Positions 8,296-17,204 of a stretch of 64,000 nt of DNA are shown here, piece after piece (the stretch's first letter is position 1; each line of letters opens with the position of its first letter). Source of the DNA: a bacterium (lineage in GTDB: Bacteria; Cyanobacteriota; Sericytochromatia; S15B-MN24; UBA4093). Made by a program: the position numbers and the translations under genes. Under the pieces are notes generated by a model. The model was given only the letters and a program-made list of their open reading frames with translations. It did not search any database and was not told the origin of the DNA. The stretch lies in contig JAGIBK010000001.1 in NCBI GenBank assembly GCA_017744355.1, positions 186,001-250,000 of the forward strand, given 5' to 3'.

Positions 8296-10707
8296 ATGCG
8301 TCGTCTATCGCGTTTTGCCTGGCTTCTGGTCGTCCTCGCCATGCTCGCCTGCATGCCGCGAACGGGGGCGCCCGCGACCGGTCAGGACGACTTGAAGGCA
8401 GCCACCCACCGGGTGCCGACGCTGGTGGGGCGCGTCGATTACGGGGCCATCCGCAACTTGCAGGCAAACGTCGGCACCTTGCTCGATCGTTCGACCGTTT
8501 CGCTCTTCGACGCCGTGACCGGCGAAACCCGCACCGCCACCGTTTCCGATGCGAGCGGCAATTTCAGCCTGAGCATGCCGGGTTTTATCCCCGCGACCAA
8601 CGGCGTCTACATCCTGGAGGCCGTCAAGGGTCTGGGGGCCCAGCTGCCTGGTCGTACGGCACCTCGCCTGCGAACCTTCGTCCAGTACACCACGGCCGGC
8701 TGGCTCTCGCTGACCAACGGGGAGGTCGGGGGGATCGTTGCGATCAACGCCCACACCACGGCCGTTGCCATCGTCTCGGCGCTCGACCCGATCGGTTTGC
8801 CGGCCCCTTCGGCCATGGGCAAGGTCAACCCGGCCTCGCCGGGCAGCCTCAAGGCGACCCCCAGCTGGGTCTCCCACCCGGACACCGAGCTCAACCAGCT
8901 TGCCGCCGACGTGGTGACCACCCTCGGGCGCGACGACGATCCCCTGGCGTCCACCAACGCCGTGCGTCCCCAGATCCACGGCGTCACCCCGACCTCGGGC
9001 TCGGCCAATCAGGTGGTGAGCGTGACGGGGGTCGGCTTCGCGGGCGGCACGACCACCCTGCGCCTGGGGGCCATGACGGTCCCTGGCTCCAACGTCCTGG
9101 CCGTCACCCGGGACCGGATCGTCTTCACGGTTCCGGTGGGGGCGACGAGCGGCAATCTGGTGGTCAACACCAACCGGGGCGGTGACAGCAACGCGGTCTT
9201 CTTCACGGTGCCGAACGGTGCGGCCGTCTCGATCCAGGCCATCAGCCCGAACCCCGCGCGGCCGGCGGGCTCGGTCACGCTCACCGGCCACGGCTACAGC
9301 GCGGTGCTCACCGAGAACGTGGTCAACATCAACGGTGGCAGCGTGACGCCGGACTTCGCCAACACGACGAGTCTCGTCTTCCGGGTGCCCGCCGGGGCCA
9401 CGAGCGGCAACGTGAGCGTGACCGTGAACGGTCAGACGAGCAACAATTACTACCTGACGATCGATTCGCTGACCACGCCGATCGCCGCCTCGGTCTTCCC
9501 CACCGTGGCCCCCAACAAGACCATCGTCGCGATCAAGGGCCAGAATTTCGGGCCGGACGGGGCGGTGCTCATCGGGGACTACCAGGCTGAGGTCGTCTCC
9601 TGGAATCCGAACGTCATCCGGGTGAAGGTCCCCTGGCACGTCGACGAGGGCCCGCAGATGGTGACCATCTTCGCGCCGCTCGGCATCGCGACCCAGAGCC
9701 TCCAGGTCGTGGACGCCGATGCCGTCAATGCCTGGGTCAACGTGCCGGACTTGCCGGCGGGCGTCGGTGGCCCCGGGATCCACGCCTATGTCGGCGGGGA
9801 GAAGGTGTGGGTCTGGGGCGGCAACAACAGCACCAAGGTCGCCTACATGAACCTCAATCCGGACGGCAGCTTCAAGGACTCCAACTGGACGGTCTCGCCG
9901 TTTGTCCTGCCCGAGGGCACCAACCAGGACGACAACCCCAACAGCCGCGTGCAGATCAAGAATCGGATCTATTACACCGTCACCAACCAGCTCGCGGCGC
10001 CCAACAAGAGCCATATCAACTTCGCGAGCCTGGATCCCTACACCGGCGACGTGATCGGCTTCGGCTACGACCCGATCAACGATCTGCCGCCCACCTGGGC
10101 GGGCAAGGACCTGGCGCTCATCGCGAGCGATCGCTACGTCTACATCATGGGCCACGGGGTGAGCTGCACCTCGGACGGGATGAGCTGCAGCAACAACCCG
10201 GTCGGTACCATGCAGGCCCGTCTCCTAGAGTCGGGGAACATCGGCCAGTGGGAAGTCGGCCCCAACCAGCACCCCTACGGGGAGGACGGCTGCCCCTTCA
10301 TCATCGGGGACGTCCTCTACCAGATCGGCGGGACGGGCAATGCCGTCACCAACGCGTCGCAGCAGTGCGTGATCGACGCCACGGGCCGCATGTCGAACTG
10401 GGTCAAGCAGGCGACGCCGCTTTTGCCCAACGGGGACATTCTCTCCTGCCAGGTCATGCAGTTCGGGCGGTACTACTACTACCTCCACACCTGGCCCACC
10501 CTGCGCGCCTTCCGCGGCGCCATTCAGGACAACCTGGTCCCCAAGCCCATGACCGAGTTGACGACGGACATCCCGAGCACCTCGGGGGTCCAGCTCGCCA
10601 ACTCGCCGGTGCAGGTCCAGGTGGGCAAGTACCTCTACCTCATCAGCTCCAACCAGGGGGACGCGGGGCCCCTGTGGCCCAAGGTGGCCCGCGGCACCGT
10701 TAGGTAG
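8296..10707 (+). CDS. TIG-repeat lipoprotein with kelch-like propeller, paralogue of the preceding gene
   Basis: An 803-residue lipoprotein; the signal peptide ends at VLAMLAC (Cys ~19). Same layout as its neighbour: shared module at ~35-155 (GRVDYGAI, ILEAVKGLGAQLPGR, GWLSLTNGEVGGIVAIN), TIG domains at about 225-310, 311-392 and 393-475, and a C-terminal propeller-like region with VWVWGGNNSTKVAY, NQDDNPNSRVQIKNR and KYLYLISSNQ. The two proteins match along their whole length, so they come from one duplication and have diverged. It starts 10 nt after the upstream stop. Two copies of a large surface lipoprotein in one operon could be partners or variants that bind different ligands; the sequence does not tell. 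Confidence 0.85.
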   Translation: MRRLSRFAWLLVVLAMLACMPRTGAPATGQDDLKAATHRVPTLVGRVDYGAIRNLQANVGTLLDRSTVSLFDAVTGETRTATVSDASGNFSLSMPGFIPATNGVYILEAVKGLGAQLPGRTAPRLRTFVQYTTAGWLSLTNGEVGGIVAINAHTTAVAIVSALDPIGLPAPSAMGKVNPASPGSLKATPSWVSHPDTELNQLAADVVTTLGRDDDPLASTNAVRPQIHGVTPTSGSANQVVSVTGVGFAGGTTTLRLGAMTVPGSNVLAVTRDRIVFTVPVGATSGNLVVNTNRGGDSNAVFFTVPNGAAVSIQAISPNPARPAGSVTLTGHGYSAVLTENVVNINGGSVTPDFANTTSLVFRVPAGATSGNVSVTVNGQTSNNYYLTIDSLTTPIAASVFPTVAPNKTIVAIKGQNFGPDGAVLIGDYQAEVVSWNPNVIRVKVPWHVDEGPQMVTIFAPLGIATQSLQVVDADAVNAWVNVPDLPAGVGGPGIHAYVGGEKVWVWGGNNSTKVAYMNLNPDGSFKDSNWTVSPFVLPEGTNQDDNPNSRVQIKNRIYYTVTNQLAAPNKSHINFASLDPYTGDVIGFGYDPINDLPPTWAGKDLALIASDRYVYIMGHGVSCTSDGMSCSNNPVGTMQARLLESGNIGQWEVGPNQHPYGEDGCPFIIGDVLYQIGGTGNAVTNASQQCVIDATGRMSNWVKQATPLLPNGDILSCQVMQFGRYYYYLHTWPTLRAFRGAIQDNLVPKPMTELTTDIPSTSGVQLANSPVQVQVGKYLYLISSNQGDAGPLWPKVARGTVR

Positions 10708-10731
10708 TCCTGCGATGTGAAAGGTTCTCTC

Positions 10732-11331
10732 ATGCGCGATCGGCTTGTTGATAGCTTGTTTCGTCCTCGGGTGGGGGCGATCGCCGCCTTGCTGGCCCTG
10801 GTGCTCGCCATTTGGGGCTGTACGGGTGATGCCGACGAGATCACCGGGGTCTTGCCCCCCAGCGGGACGGGGGCCAGCACCGATGTGACCGGTGGCGTCT
10901 CGAAAGGTGGCGGCCAGTCGGGTGGGGCAACCCCCTCGCCCACCCCCACCACCAACAAGACCCCCACGCCCACTCCGTCGGCCACGCCGACGGCAGAGGA
11001 GACGCCGGCTACGCCCTTCGCCATCAACGTGCAGCCTTGGCTCGCCATGAACACCTTGGTGGTGGCCCCCTCGAACGGGGCGAGCCCCCTCTACCCCTAC
11101 ACCACCACGGCGACCGTCGAGGTGCTCTTGAGCAACGGTCACCGCCAGGCGACCGCTCAGTGGGATACCAGCGACCATGCGATCGCCACGGTGGATACGG
11201 CGGGCCTCGTCTCGGCCGGCAACACGCCGGGGACGGTCGAGATCTTCGCGACCTCGCTGGATGGCCGCGCCTCGGCCTCGGTCACCCTTACCGTCCTTTC
11301 CAAGGGCGGCGCGATCATCGAAGTGGACTAG
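10732..11331 (+). CDS. Putative lipoprotein with Thr/Pro linker and bacterial Ig-like (Big_2) domain
   Basis: The ATG at 10732 is preferred over an in-frame GTG at 10717 because AAAGG lies eight bases before it; this gives 199 residues. The N-terminal hydrophobic segment runs to VLAIWGC, a lipobox. Residues ~45-90 are low-complexity Gly, Ser, Thr and Pro, including repeated TPTP and TPTA units, a typical extended surface linker. The rest, ending in SASVTLTVLSKGG, matches the Big_2 Ig-like fold, with a TAQWDTSDHAIATVD strand pattern and VSAGNTPGTVEI. Such domains are structural or adhesive. Lies between the large TIG lipoproteins and a second Ig-like lipoprotein, 24 nt after the upstream stop; probably part of the same surface assembly. 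Confidence 0.75.
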   Translation: MRDRLVDSLFRPRVGAIAALLALVLAIWGCTGDADEITGVLPPSGTGASTDVTGGVSKGGGQSGGATPSPTPTTNKTPTPTPSATPTAEETPATPFAINVQPWLAMNTLVVAPSNGASPLYPYTTTATVEVLLSNGHRQATAQWDTSDHAIATVDTAGLVSAGNTPGTVEIFATSLDGRASASVTLTVLSKGGAIIEVD

Positions 11332-11340
11332 GGAGGGCGC

Positions 11341-12339
11341 ATGCGACGTTTGATCCGCTTCTGCGGTGCCGCGGCCCTCGGTGGCCTGTTGCTCGCCTGC
11401 CAGAGTCTGCCTGCTCAGTTCGGCGTCCGGCAAGCCGAGCAGCCTGCCACGATCGTCGCGGCCGACCAGGCCAATCCGGGTAGCCCGAGCGGTGGGGTGG
11501 TCTTCACCGTGCGCTGGCCGGATCGCGCGGCCCAGTACATCCCCGCCTCGGCGAGCGCCATCCGCTTCGGCGCCTATCGCCCCGGAGTCGCATCCCCCCT
11601 TGCCACGGGCAGCGTCGCGCGGACGCTCGCGCCCACCGCGAGTCTCGCCTTCACGGCCTTGCCGGTCGAGACCCTGCGCTTCACGGCCGAGGCGATGGAT
11701 CCCGACGGCTACGTCGGGGCCTCGGGCAGCGTGACCGTGCCGGTCCTGCCCAACACCCTCACCCCCGTCAAGTTCACCCTGGCCTCCACCCTGCGTCCGA
11801 CGCTCACGGGCTTCAGCCCGGCCAACGGCTGCCCCGGGCAGCAGGTCACGCTCACGGGCACGGACTTCGGCTTCTCGCGGGATGCGACCTACTCCATCTC
11901 GTTCGGCGGGGTGGTGCTTCCGTCGAATCGAATCTTCCGCTTCAGCGACACGGCCATGGGCTTCTTCGTGCCGCCAAACGCCACCAACAGCGCCATCGCG
12001 GTGACGGTGAGCGGGGTGAGCGCGGCTTCGACGCTGGGGGATAGTCGCTTCACCACCATCGCGACCCTCTCGGTCTCGCCCCGCACGGCAACCCTGGCTC
12101 CTGGCGAGCACACCCTCGATCTGCTCCTGAGCGCCCAGGACGCCTTCGGCAACGAGGTGATGTCGCCCGTGGTGCCTTGGGGCAGCTTGGGGCAAGACTG
12201 TAGCGCCTGCGGCACCTCGGATTCGGTGGCGCGGATCGATGCGAGCGGACGCGTTACCCGCGCCAACGTCACGGGCGTCGCGCGCTTCGGGGCGGGCATC
12301 GCGCCGGTGCTTGCGACCGTCTCGATCGAGGTGCAGTGA
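11341..12339 (+). CDS. Lipoprotein with TIG domain and Ig-like C-terminus
   Basis: A 332-residue lipoprotein; signal peptide ends in GGLLLAC (Cys ~20). Residues ~50-150 form a beta domain with VRWPDRAAQYIPASASAI, matching the N-terminus of the following peroxidase (IRWPERWAQYIPPETVAI). Residues ~155-240 are a TIG/IPT domain (TGFSPANGCPGQQVTLTGTD, then SFGGVVLPSNRIFRF). Residues ~240-332 look like a Big_2-type Ig domain (SVSPRTATLAPGEHTLDLLL, ending RANVTGVARFGA), containing CSAC, which could be a disulfide or metal site. The gene begins 9 nt after the upstream stop, and the next one begins 1 nt after its own. Shared domains argue that it and the peroxidase arose from one ancestor, with peroxidase domains added or lost. 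Confidence 0.78.
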   Translation: MRRLIRFCGAAALGGLLLACQSLPAQFGVRQAEQPATIVAADQANPGSPSGGVVFTVRWPDRAAQYIPASASAIRFGAYRPGVASPLATGSVARTLAPTASLAFTALPVETLRFTAEAMDPDGYVGASGSVTVPVLPNTLTPVKFTLASTLRPTLTGFSPANGCPGQQVTLTGTDFGFSRDATYSISFGGVVLPSNRIFRFSDTAMGFFVPPNATNSAIAVTVSGVSAASTLGDSRFTTIATLSVSPRTATLAPGEHTLDLLLSAQDAFGNEVMSPVVPWGSLGQDCSACGTSDSVARIDASGRVTRANVTGVARFGAGIAPVLATVSIEVQ

Positions 12340-12340
12340 C

Positions 12341-14290
12341 GTGGGCCGAAAGTGGCTTACGATCGTCTTCCTGGCCGCAGGGATCCTGCTCGCCGCTTGT
12401 CAGGCGCGTCTTGCCGCGCCGCTGCTCGGGATTACGCCACAGGAGGCGGCCGTTTCGCAGGTGTCGCCGCGCCGTGCAACGGGCAGCCTCGGCCTCAACA
12501 TCCGCTGGCCCGAGCGCTGGGCCCAGTACATCCCGCCCGAGACCGTGGCCATCGAGTTCAAAATCTACGCGGCTAACCAGCCGACGCCCTTCGTGACCCG
12601 CTCCGTGCCGCGCCCCGTCGGCGGGGGCGTGAGCCCCGTGCGCTTCGACGATTTGCCGACCGGCGACCTTCAGATCCAGGGGACCGCCAAGAATGGCAAG
12701 GGTGAAGCGGTGGCGAGCGGGGTGGCCCAGGTGAAAATCCTGCCGAATCAGCTGGTCAGCGGCGCCCTCCACCTCGACTCCACCGAGCTCTTCAAGATCA
12801 TCTCCCTGAGCGCCTGGAGCGCGGATCCCACCTCGACTGTCACGATCATGGGCGTAGGCTTCGGCGCGAGTCGGAATGCGACCTTCTCCGTGCAGGTGGG
12901 GGATCTGACGGTGCCCGAAGCGGACCTGCGGCGCGAGGACGACACCACCATGAGCTTCAAGGTGCCCGAGGGGGCGACCAACAGTGTGGTGGTTCTCAAG
13001 GTCGGCACCCGCTTTGCCGAGAGCCATCGGGTCTTCACGACCATTCATGCCTGGGAGCTCTCGCCGGCCACGGCGGACGTGTTCGTGCCGTACGGCCTGC
13101 AGACCTTTTCGGCCGAGGCCGAGGACTTCGCGGGCAGGACGATCGTGGATCCGCCCTACACCTGGACCGTCGAGGCGATCGCTGGCCCCGCGGCGCGCAT
13201 CGAGCCCGCTCTGGACGACGATGACGACGAGGTGGAGGGCGACGACATCATGGGCCGCTTCGTCGCAGGGGTCTCCGACGGGACGTACAAGGTGCGGATC
13301 GGTAACGGTTCCGCGGCGCGAGAGGCCACCGTCACGACCCATCCGCTCACCTTCGCAGACGTCAAGGACGTGCTGGCACCCCTCGACTCCGAGGTGAGCC
13401 ACCCACCCGACAACCCTGCGACCCCCGCCAAGATCGCTCTCGGGCGCGCGCTGTTTTTCGATCCGCGCCTCGGCTCGAACGGGGCGATGGCCTGCGCGAC
13501 TTGCCACTTGCCCGAGCAGGGCTGGGGCGATGGCTTGGCCCGCTCGATGGGCAACGATGGGGCGCCGCTGCCGCGCAACGCTCCGACCATCCTGAACGTG
13601 GCCCTCCAGCCGGGGGCCTTCTTCTGGGATGGGCGGGCTGCGACCCTGGAAGCACAAGCCAAGGCGGTCTTTGCGAGCCCCCTGGAACTCAACCGATCGG
13701 GCGAGAGCTTGAAGAGCGTGCTCGAGACCGCGGGGTATCCCGCTTCTTTCTCGACGATCTTCGGGGCTCCGCCCTCGACGGGCCCGGAGGCCCTCGACAT
13801 GACGGCCAAAGCGATCGCTGCCTTCGAGCGGACGGTGGTGACCGACGAGGCCCAATTCGATCGCTGGGCCCGAGGGGATCAGGCGGCGCTGAGCCCGGTC
13901 CAAAAGCGAGGCCTTGCGATCTTCGTGACCCGCGGGCGGTGCGCGGCGTGCCATTCCGGCCCGCTCTTCAGCGACGGCAAGTTCCACAACATCGCCATCA
14001 TGGATGCGGAGGGCAGCCTGGGACCCGGCCGTCAGGCGGTGACGGGCCGGCCCGAGGACCTGGGCGCCTTCAAGACGCCGACCCTACGCAACGTCGCAGA
14101 GACCGCTCCCTATTTCCACATCGGATCCGCTCAGACCCTGGAAGATGCGATCTTGCACTACGAAAGCAACCTCGAGGACTTCACCAACATCGACCCGGAG
14201 GTGGAGGAGCCGATCTTCCTGCCGGGAACCGACCGAGCGGATCTGGTACAGTTTCTAAAGGCTCTCTCGGGCCCTGACCCCCATCGCTAG
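12341..14290 (+). CDS. Lipoprotein di-heme cytochrome c peroxidase (MauG family) fused to TIG and Ig-like domains
   Basis: A 649-residue protein from a GTG at 12341, one base after the upstream stop; longer frames upstream are only read-through. Signal peptide ends in ILLAAC (Cys20). Residues ~45-150 match the neighbouring lipoprotein, ~150-235 are a TIG domain, ~236-335 Ig-like with an acidic DDDDDE loop. Residues ~336-640 are a complete di-heme peroxidase domain: first heme site CATCH (385-389) after ALFFDPRLGSNG, second CAACH (534-538) followed by SGPLFSDGKFHNI, plus the TPTLRNVAETAPYFH block. The family reduces H2O2 or oxidises protein and small-molecule partners in the periplasm or on the surface. 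Cytochrome c maturation genes are not in this window. The fusion suggests that the heme domain is held in a surface complex with the other TIG proteins. Confidence 0.88.
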   Translation: MGRKWLTIVFLAAGILLAACQARLAAPLLGITPQEAAVSQVSPRRATGSLGLNIRWPERWAQYIPPETVAIEFKIYAANQPTPFVTRSVPRPVGGGVSPVRFDDLPTGDLQIQGTAKNGKGEAVASGVAQVKILPNQLVSGALHLDSTELFKIISLSAWSADPTSTVTIMGVGFGASRNATFSVQVGDLTVPEADLRREDDTTMSFKVPEGATNSVVVLKVGTRFAESHRVFTTIHAWELSPATADVFVPYGLQTFSAEAEDFAGRTIVDPPYTWTVEAIAGPAARIEPALDDDDDEVEGDDIMGRFVAGVSDGTYKVRIGNGSAAREATVTTHPLTFADVKDVLAPLDSEVSHPPDNPATPAKIALGRALFFDPRLGSNGAMACATCHLPEQGWGDGLARSMGNDGAPLPRNAPTILNVALQPGAFFWDGRAATLEAQAKAVFASPLELNRSGESLKSVLETAGYPASFSTIFGAPPSTGPEALDMTAKAIAAFERTVVTDEAQFDRWARGDQAALSPVQKRGLAIFVTRGRCAACHSGPLFSDGKFHNIAIMDAEGSLGPGRQAVTGRPEDLGAFKTPTLRNVAETAPYFHIGSAQTLEDAILHYESNLEDFTNIDPEVEEPIFLPGTDRADLVQFLKALSGPDPHR

Positions 14291-14303
14291 GAGACCCCTC
14301 GAC

Positions 14304-16745
14304 TTGAAATTCCCTCGGCTTGCGTCAGCCAGGACCTCACTGCTCAGCGCCGGCCCCGGGGCCGGTAAGACAGCGCTCTTGAGCGCTTGGCGCGAGGAGA
14401 GCACCACGCCGACGCTCTACCTGGCGCTCTCACGCGAGGACCAGGATTTTCGGTTCTTCGCTTACCGCCTGCTCTTGAACTGGCCCTCCGCGCGAGCGCG
14501 TCATACGGCCCTCGAAGACGACGTGCTGGCTGCTTCACCGGGCGTGCGCCTCGCGCGTGCGATCGCCGAGACCCACCCCGACGCTTGTCTGCTCTTGGAC
14601 GATTTCCACCGGCTCGAAGGCGCCGAGGCCCTGCCCGAGGTCATGGCCTTCTTGCGGTACTTCCCGGACACGGGGACCCTCGCGATCGCCTCGCGCCATC
14701 AGCTGCCCGCGCTCGATCGGCCCTCAATCATTCGCTATGAGGCGGCGGAGCCCTTCTGGAGCGAGAAGCCGAGCTTCGACGATGTCTTGGCGCTGCCTGA
14801 CGAGCTATTCGCGCAGGTCCTCGCCCTGGCGGCGGTCGGCGAGGTTGCGCCCTCTTCTGCGGGCTTCGAGCTGGTGCGTCGCAATGTTGCCTGCCTTTCG
14901 GAAAACTCCACCCTGCATCTGCGGGCCCCGTGGCGCAGTGCCGCAGAGCTCGTCCTGAAGCAACCGAACGCCGAGCAGGCCTGGGAAGCCGTCGAGGCGC
15001 AAGTTGCGATCTTCCAGGCGCGCCACCTGCGCACGGTGCGCGAGGCAGAAATTCCCGAGATCCTCGACCGGATCCCCGCCGCGCGCCGTAGCGTGCGCCC
15101 CTTGCTGCTTCATCTCGAAGGGGATCACCACCTGGAGATGGGGCAACTCGAGCAGGCTAAGGGGTGTTATCGCCGGGCCCTGAGCCTGACCGCCGGCAAG
15201 GGGGGACTTGCCACCGATATGCGGCTTCGCCTGGCGCGCCTCGCCTCGATCGAGGAAGACGTGCCCCTGCTTCGCGATTTGCTCGCCGCCTTCGAGGCCG
15301 GCGCCATTCCTCTCTGCGCCCTCCAAGAAGCGGAGCTTTTGCAGCAGCAGGCCCTGCTCCATTGGTTCGACGGCCGGAAGGACTGCACAGAGCCGGCCTT
15401 GAAGCAGGTCTTGGGCCTGCCGATCGCGGGCGATCGCTTGATGGCCTACGAGCACTTCCGCGCCCTGCGGAACCTGCACACCCTCTGTTACAACCAGTAT
15501 CGCCAGCGCGAGGCCTTCCGCTACGCCGAGCAGATGCTTGCGATCGCCCAAGAGCATGGCTTCCATGCGGATCTGCTCCGGGCGCATCTCGCCTGGCTCG
15601 ACACCCGGGCCCAGGACGAGACCGAGCCCCAACCCTTCATGAGCGTGGTGGCGATTCCGCCCGAGACCTTCGAGGGGGTGGCGATCGAGATCCTGCTCTG
15701 CTATCTCTGGTCGCTCGCCGTCAACGCGCAGCTGCTGTATCAGCATGAGCTGGCGCTTCGCCTCTACCGCTATTACCAGGCGTGCGCGATCGCCAAGCAC
15801 ATGCCGATCCACGTCCACATGAGCGGGCTGGGGCTGTTGAACAACTTGGCCCGTCTCGGCCGGCTCGAAAACGCGGCCCTCGTCTATGACGAGCTCTCGC
15901 GGGTGCCGGCCTTCGGCAACTCGGGGCTAAGCGTCCAACGGCGCTGGGCGATGATCCTCTCGGCCCAGGGCCGGCGCGAGGAGGCCGAAGCGCTGCTTGC
16001 AGGCTTGCTCGACGGTGAGGTGAGCGAGCAAGAGAAGACCTTCACGCGCTTGACCCTGCTCGGCCTCAAGGCCCGCCATGGGGATGCTGCCGCCGAGGCC
16101 GAGGCGCGCGCGTTTCTCGCTGCGCCCGAGGGCCGGTGGCTGGCCAAGCAGGAGGCCTTATTTCTAAGCGAGCTGGGGCTCGTCGATCCGGTGCCCTGCT
16201 TCCAGCTGCGCGTCTTCGGCGCCATCACCTTCCAGCAGGGGATGACGCCCATCGCGCGCTGGCCAAGAAAGAAAGCCCTCGCCCTCTTGGCCCTCTTGGT
16301 CCTGCACCCGGACGGCTGCACCACCGAAGAGTTGGCGCAGGCACTCTTCGGGGATCCCGGGGCCGTCGAATCGCTGCACACGACCGTCTACACCCTGCGC
16401 CAATCGCTCAAGGTGGTCGGCGGCGCGGACTTGATCGAGTCAGCCCGGGGCATCTATCGCCTGGATCAGGAAAGGATCGCCTTCTGCGACCTGTACGCCT
16501 TCGACGCCCTGTACGGCAACGCCCAGGCGCTCGAAGGCAAGGGGCAGGCCGGCATGGGCGCCATGTTCTACGAGCTGGCGCTCATGTTCTACCAGGGGCC
16601 CCTGTTCGACGACTTGCCCGAGGACTTCGACGTGGTCCGCGAAGCCTACCAGGCGAAGGTTCGCCACGCGCAGGCATTTTTGAAGGCCAACCGTTCGGTG
16701 GTCTCCCTGGCGCGGCTACCGAGCGAGCTTAGCCGTTCGCTTTGA
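14304..16745 (+). CDS. ATPase-TPR transcriptional regulator with C-terminal winged helix and BTAD (SARP/LAL-like)
   Basis: An 813-residue protein with TTG start 13 nt after the peroxidase gene. Residues 17-24 are a Walker A loop (GPGAGKTA), and LLLDDFH near residue 100 is Walker B, as in MalT/STAND ATPases. The middle (about 250-620) is alpha-helical TPR-like repeats. From ~630, [24 protein letters not shown] and a '[12 protein letters not shown]' stretch look like the OmpR-type winged helix of SARPs, followed by a BTAD helical domain ([11 protein letters not shown] to [16 protein letters not shown]). In classical SARPs these are N-terminal; here they are C-terminal, an arrangement known in some AAA/BTAD regulators. 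As the last gene of the operon it likely controls the operon or a linked response. Its 3' end overlaps the opposing rfaE2 by 17 nt. Confidence 0.82.
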   Translation: MKFPRLASARTSLLSAGPGAGKTALLSAWREESTTPTLYLALSREDQDFRFFAYRLLLNWPSARARHTALEDDVLAASPGVRLARAIAETHPDACLLLDDFHRLEGAEALPEVMAFLRYFPDTGTLAIASRHQLPALDRPSIIRYEAAEPFWSEKPSFDDVLALPDELFAQVLALAAVGEVAPSSAGFELVRRNVACLSENSTLHLRAPWRSAAELVLKQPNAEQAWEAVEAQVAIFQARHLRTVREAEIPEILDRIPAARRSVRPLLLHLEGDHHLEMGQLEQAKGCYRRALSLTAGKGGLATDMRLRLARLASIEEDVPLLRDLLAAFEAGAIPLCALQEAELLQQQALLHWFDGRKDCTEPALKQVLGLPIAGDRLMAYEHFRALRNLHTLCYNQYRQREAFRYAEQMLAIAQEHGFHADLLRAHLAWLDTRAQDETEPQPFMSVVAIPPETFEGVAIEILLCYLWSLAVNAQLLYQHELALRLYRYYQACAIAKHMPIHVHMSGLGLLNNLARLGRLENAALVYDELSRVPAFGNSGLSVQRRWAMILSAQGRREEAEALLAGLLDGEVSEQEKTFTRLTLLGLKARHGDAAAEAEARAFLAAPEGRWLAKQEALFLSELGLVDPVPCFQLRVFGAITFQQGMTPIARWPRKKALALLALLVLHPDGCTTEELAQALFGDPGAVESLHTTVYTLRQSLKVVGGADLIESARGIYRLDQERIAFCDLYAFDALYGNAQALEGKGQAGMGAMFYELALMFYQGPLFDDLPEDFDVVREAYQAKVRHAQAFLKANRSVVSLARLPSELSRSL

Positions 16746-17199
16746 TCCGGGCGATCAGCGAGGTGGTCGAACGGCCTTCGACGAAGGGCAGCACGACGAC
16801 TTCGCCGCCGAGGCTGCGCACCAGGGGGGTCTCGGGGATGGTATCGGGCTCGTAGTCCCCGCCCTTGGCGTAGAGCGCGGGGCGAACCGCCTCGATGGCG
16901 CGATCCGCGGTGCGCTCGTCGAAGACCACGACCGCATCGACGCAGCCGAGGGCGGCGAGCAGCTCGGCGCGCTCCTCCTCGGGGAGGATGGGGCGGGCGG
17001 GGCCCTTCAGTTCCTTGACCGAGCGATCCGAGTTGAGGCCGACCACAAGGCGATCGCCCAGCTGCCTTGCCGCCTGCAGGTAGCGCACGTGGCCCACGTG
17101 CATCAGGTCGAAACAGCCGTTGGTGAAGACGGTCTTGCCGCCCTCGGCTTCCCAATCGGCGATCTTGGAGGCGATGGTGTCGACGGTGTAGACGTTCAC
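16729..17199 (-). CDS. rfaE2: D-glycero-beta-D-manno-heptose 1-phosphate adenylyltransferase
   Basis: A 156-residue nucleotidyltransferase. [16 protein letters not shown] near residue 25 contains the HxGH motif of the cytidylyltransferase fold, and the [14 protein letters not shown] block and [19 protein letters not shown] end are the classic RfaE/HldE C-terminal signature. It attaches AMP to heptose-1-phosphate, giving ADP-heptose for LPS core. Many Gram-negatives fuse it to the kinase (HldE); here it is a separate gene starting 5 nt after the kinase gene. Last gene of a secA-prfB-rfaE1-rfaE2 operon, with 17 nt overlapping the convergent regulator gene. Confidence 0.93.
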   Translation of the reverse strand: MNVYTVDTIASKIADWEAEGGKTVFTNGCFDLMHVGHVRYLQAARQLGDRLVVGLNSDRSVKELKGPARPILPEEERAELLAALGCVDAVVVFDERTADRAIEAVRPALYAKGGDYEPDTIPETPLVRSLGGEVVVLPFVEGRSTTSLIARIKANG

Positions 17200-17204
17200 G
17201 CGGC

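Noticed and set aside
4824..10707. Repeat-array artefact or CRISPR-like direct repeats in the TIG lipoproteins
   Set aside because: Similarity is at protein level between paralogues; no regular short DNA repeats are present.
12239..12340. A longer start for the di-heme peroxidase
   Set aside because: It would overlap the preceding gene for 100 bases, and the lipobox signal peptide begins exactly at the GTG at 12341.
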